Source: Chlamydia trachomatis
GTDB lineage: Bacteria; Chlamydiota; Chlamydiia; Chlamydiales; 2-12-FULL-49-11
Assembly (NCBI GenBank): GCA_945877885.1
Contig: CAMCSI010000085.1
Span: forward strand, 1-6,034
Length of the DNA: 6,034 nt
Direction of reading: 5' to 3'
Position numbers and translations under genes: made by a program. Below the pieces are notes generated by a model, which worked only from the letters and a program-made list of their open reading frames with translations, did no database searches and had not been told where the DNA came from. Below, in pieces: positions 4,942-6,034 of the stretch (position 1 is the stretch's first letter; each line of letters starts with the position of its first letter).

Positions 4942-6034
4942 ATAGAGAAGAAAGCTTGGACTCAATCTCCAATTTGGTTTCTAGAAGAGATTTTAAAAGA
5001 GATTGTTTTTCTTCAAGAAGTTCTTTAGGAGCGCGCTCTATAAAATCCTTGTTGGAAAGTTGAGTTTCTGTGTTTTCTAGATTTTTAAGTGTTTTCTCTA
5101 ATGCTTTTTGAAGACGAACCTTTTCTTTTACAAGGAGGCTTTCTGGAATAAATAGGATAATTTTTGCCCCTGGTAAAACTGCCACAGATGATGGGGAGTT
5201 ATTTTCTGGCATTGTTTGATAAAAATCTATTGAATGAATTTTAGTTAATGCAAAAAAAACATCCTTATTTTTTTCTAGGGAAGAATTTTTCGTCTCAATA
5301 TGGATTTTAACCATTTCTCCAGGAGGGATATTTGTCTCCTGACGCATATTTCTAATAGAATATAAGGTCTCTTGCAGATCTTTAAATATTTCTTCTGCTT
5401 TAGCATCCTTCATATGACAGGTTGGTAAAGAGGTGAGAGCACATTCCTTTTGCTCAAACGTCTCTTTTACCTGTAAAAGCATTGGGTGATTTGGATAAAC
5501 AATCGAGTTTTGTAGATCTTGTAAAATAGAAAATAGCTCCTCTGTGATAAATGGAGCAATTGGATGGTATAATTTAATCACCCCTGTAAGAAGGGTAAAA
5601 AGAATCCATTTTTTATTGTTTTTCTCCATCTCTGATCCAACCTTTCCATATAGATAAGGTTTGGATATTTCAAGGTAGTAGGCGCAAAAATCATTCCAAA
5701 AGAAATGGTAAAGGTTTGCACAAAGGTCAGAAAAATTAAACACCTCTATGGCAGCATGTGTTTTTTCTATTACGGCCGAGTATTTTGATAATATCCAACG
5801 ATCTTCTACTTTAAATAGCTTTTCGTCAAATGTATCTGAAAGATCATTGAAAATATTTTGAATTACAAAAGAGGAGGCGTTCCACAATTTATTAGCGAAA
5901 TTTTTACTTTCTTCAAACTTTCGAAAATCTAAATCAATTTGTTTTGCAGTAGTTACTGATGAAATAAGGGCAATACGTAAGGCATCTGTTCCGTATTCAT
6001 CGATAATGTCTAATGGGTTGATAATATTGCCTTT
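4940..6034 (-). CDS. valS: Valyl-tRNA synthetase, C-terminal part (5' end outside window)
   Basis: Class I aminoacyl-tRNA synthetase that attaches valine to tRNA-Val in the cytosol. The frame is open to the right edge and 364 residues are visible of about 900 expected. They begin KGNIINPLDIIDEYGTDALR, the segment following the KMSKS catalytic loop (the K at 6034-6032 is probably the loop's end). Then comes the anticodon-binding helical domain: FANKLWNASSF (about 47-57), RWIL (79-82), FFWNDFCAYYLEISKP (111-126), HPIAPFITEELF (157-168). A linker domain follows, and the C-terminal coiled-coil arm (about 301-364) contains LSNKDFIERAPKEL, typical of ValRS and separating it from IleRS and LeuRS. 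The codon at 5887-5885 is TTG, encoding Leu inside the conserved KLWNAS block, so it is not a start. There is no insertion between the KMSKS loop and YGTDALR of the kind I recall from E. coli ValS. The gene converges on the carrier gene and shares its terminator. Confidence 0.96.
   Translation of the reverse strand, partial: KGNIINPLDIIDEYGTDALRIALISSVTTAKQIDLDFRKFEESKNFANKLWNASSFVIQNIFNDLSDTFDEKLFKVEDRWILSKYSAVIEKTHAAIEVFNFSDLCANLYHFFWNDFCAYYLEISKPYLYGKVGSEMEKNNKKWILFTLLTGVIKLYHPIAPFITEELFSILQDLQNSIVYPNHPMLLQVKETFEQKECALTSLPTCHMKDAKAEEIFKDLQETLYSIRNMRQETNIPPGEMVKIHIETKNSSLEKNKDVFFALTKIHSIDFYQTMPENNSPSSVAVLPGAKIILFIPESLLVKEKVRLQKALEKTLKNLENTETQLSNKDFIERAPKELLEEKQSLLKSLLETKLEIESKLSSL

Noticed and set aside
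4815..5063. 82-residue open frame on the plus strand across the carrier end, terminator and valS end
   Set aside because: It runs through the carrier 3' end, the terminator hairpin and antisense valS, with no ribosome binding site or protein-like composition.
5885..5887. Start codon of a separate 315-residue protein on the minus strand
   Set aside because: The codon is TTG inside the conserved KLWNAS block of ValRS and the frame continues to the window edge with clear ValRS sequence.
1..6034. CRISPR array, insertion sequence, prophage or tRNA gene
   Set aside because: No regularly spaced repeats, transposase or integrase motifs, terminal inverted repeats or tRNA cloverleaf were seen on either strand.

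Overview
The window is AT-rich, densely packed bacterial chromosome. My best guess is a member of the Chlamydiae, probably an environmental, amoeba- or arthropod-associated type. This is an inference. It rests on the gene mix, on a ValRS without the insertion after the KMSKS loop that I recall from E. coli ValS, on a short class I DAHP synthase, and on a eukaryotic-type carrier gene of the kind found in intracellular bacteria. Other intracellular lineages are not excluded, and no rRNA or tRNA gene is present to settle it.

Layout from left to right: the 3' part of fumC (+, fumarase class II); a Nudix hydrolase gene (-); a small lipoprotein of unknown function (+); a class I DAHP synthase, aroG-like (-); an AGCS-family alanine/glycine:cation symporter (+); a mitochondrial-carrier-family (SLC25-like) protein (+); and the 3' part of valS (-), reaching the right edge. 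Orientation almost alternates (+,-,+,-,+,+,-), so nearly every gene seems to be its own transcription unit. Two convergent pairs overlap in their coding ends: fumC/Nudix by 4 bp and lipoprotein/aroG by 56 bp. Two divergent intergenic regions (about 1054-1106 and 2461-2618) carry promoters facing both ways. The carrier gene and valS converge on one strong hairpin terminator at 4908-4941. No gene-free stretch exceeds 300 bases.

Most genes are housekeeping: TCA cycle (FumC), start of the shikimate pathway (AroG), valine charging of tRNA (ValS) and amino-acid uptake (AgcS). They form no common pathway. The exception is the 264-residue protein at 4081-4875. It has three tandem repeats, each with a glycine-rich helix ending in P-x-[DE], a Gln nine residues after the Pro (at +8 or +9 in repeat 2), and later an aromatic-x-Gly element. 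This is the architecture of mitochondrial carriers, which are essentially eukaryotic proteins. The main precedent I know in bacteria is the Legionella effector LncP. The gene has its own promoter, ribosome binding site and terminator, so it looks maintained. It may be a host-derived transporter or an effector aimed at host mitochondria, and it is the most notable item here.
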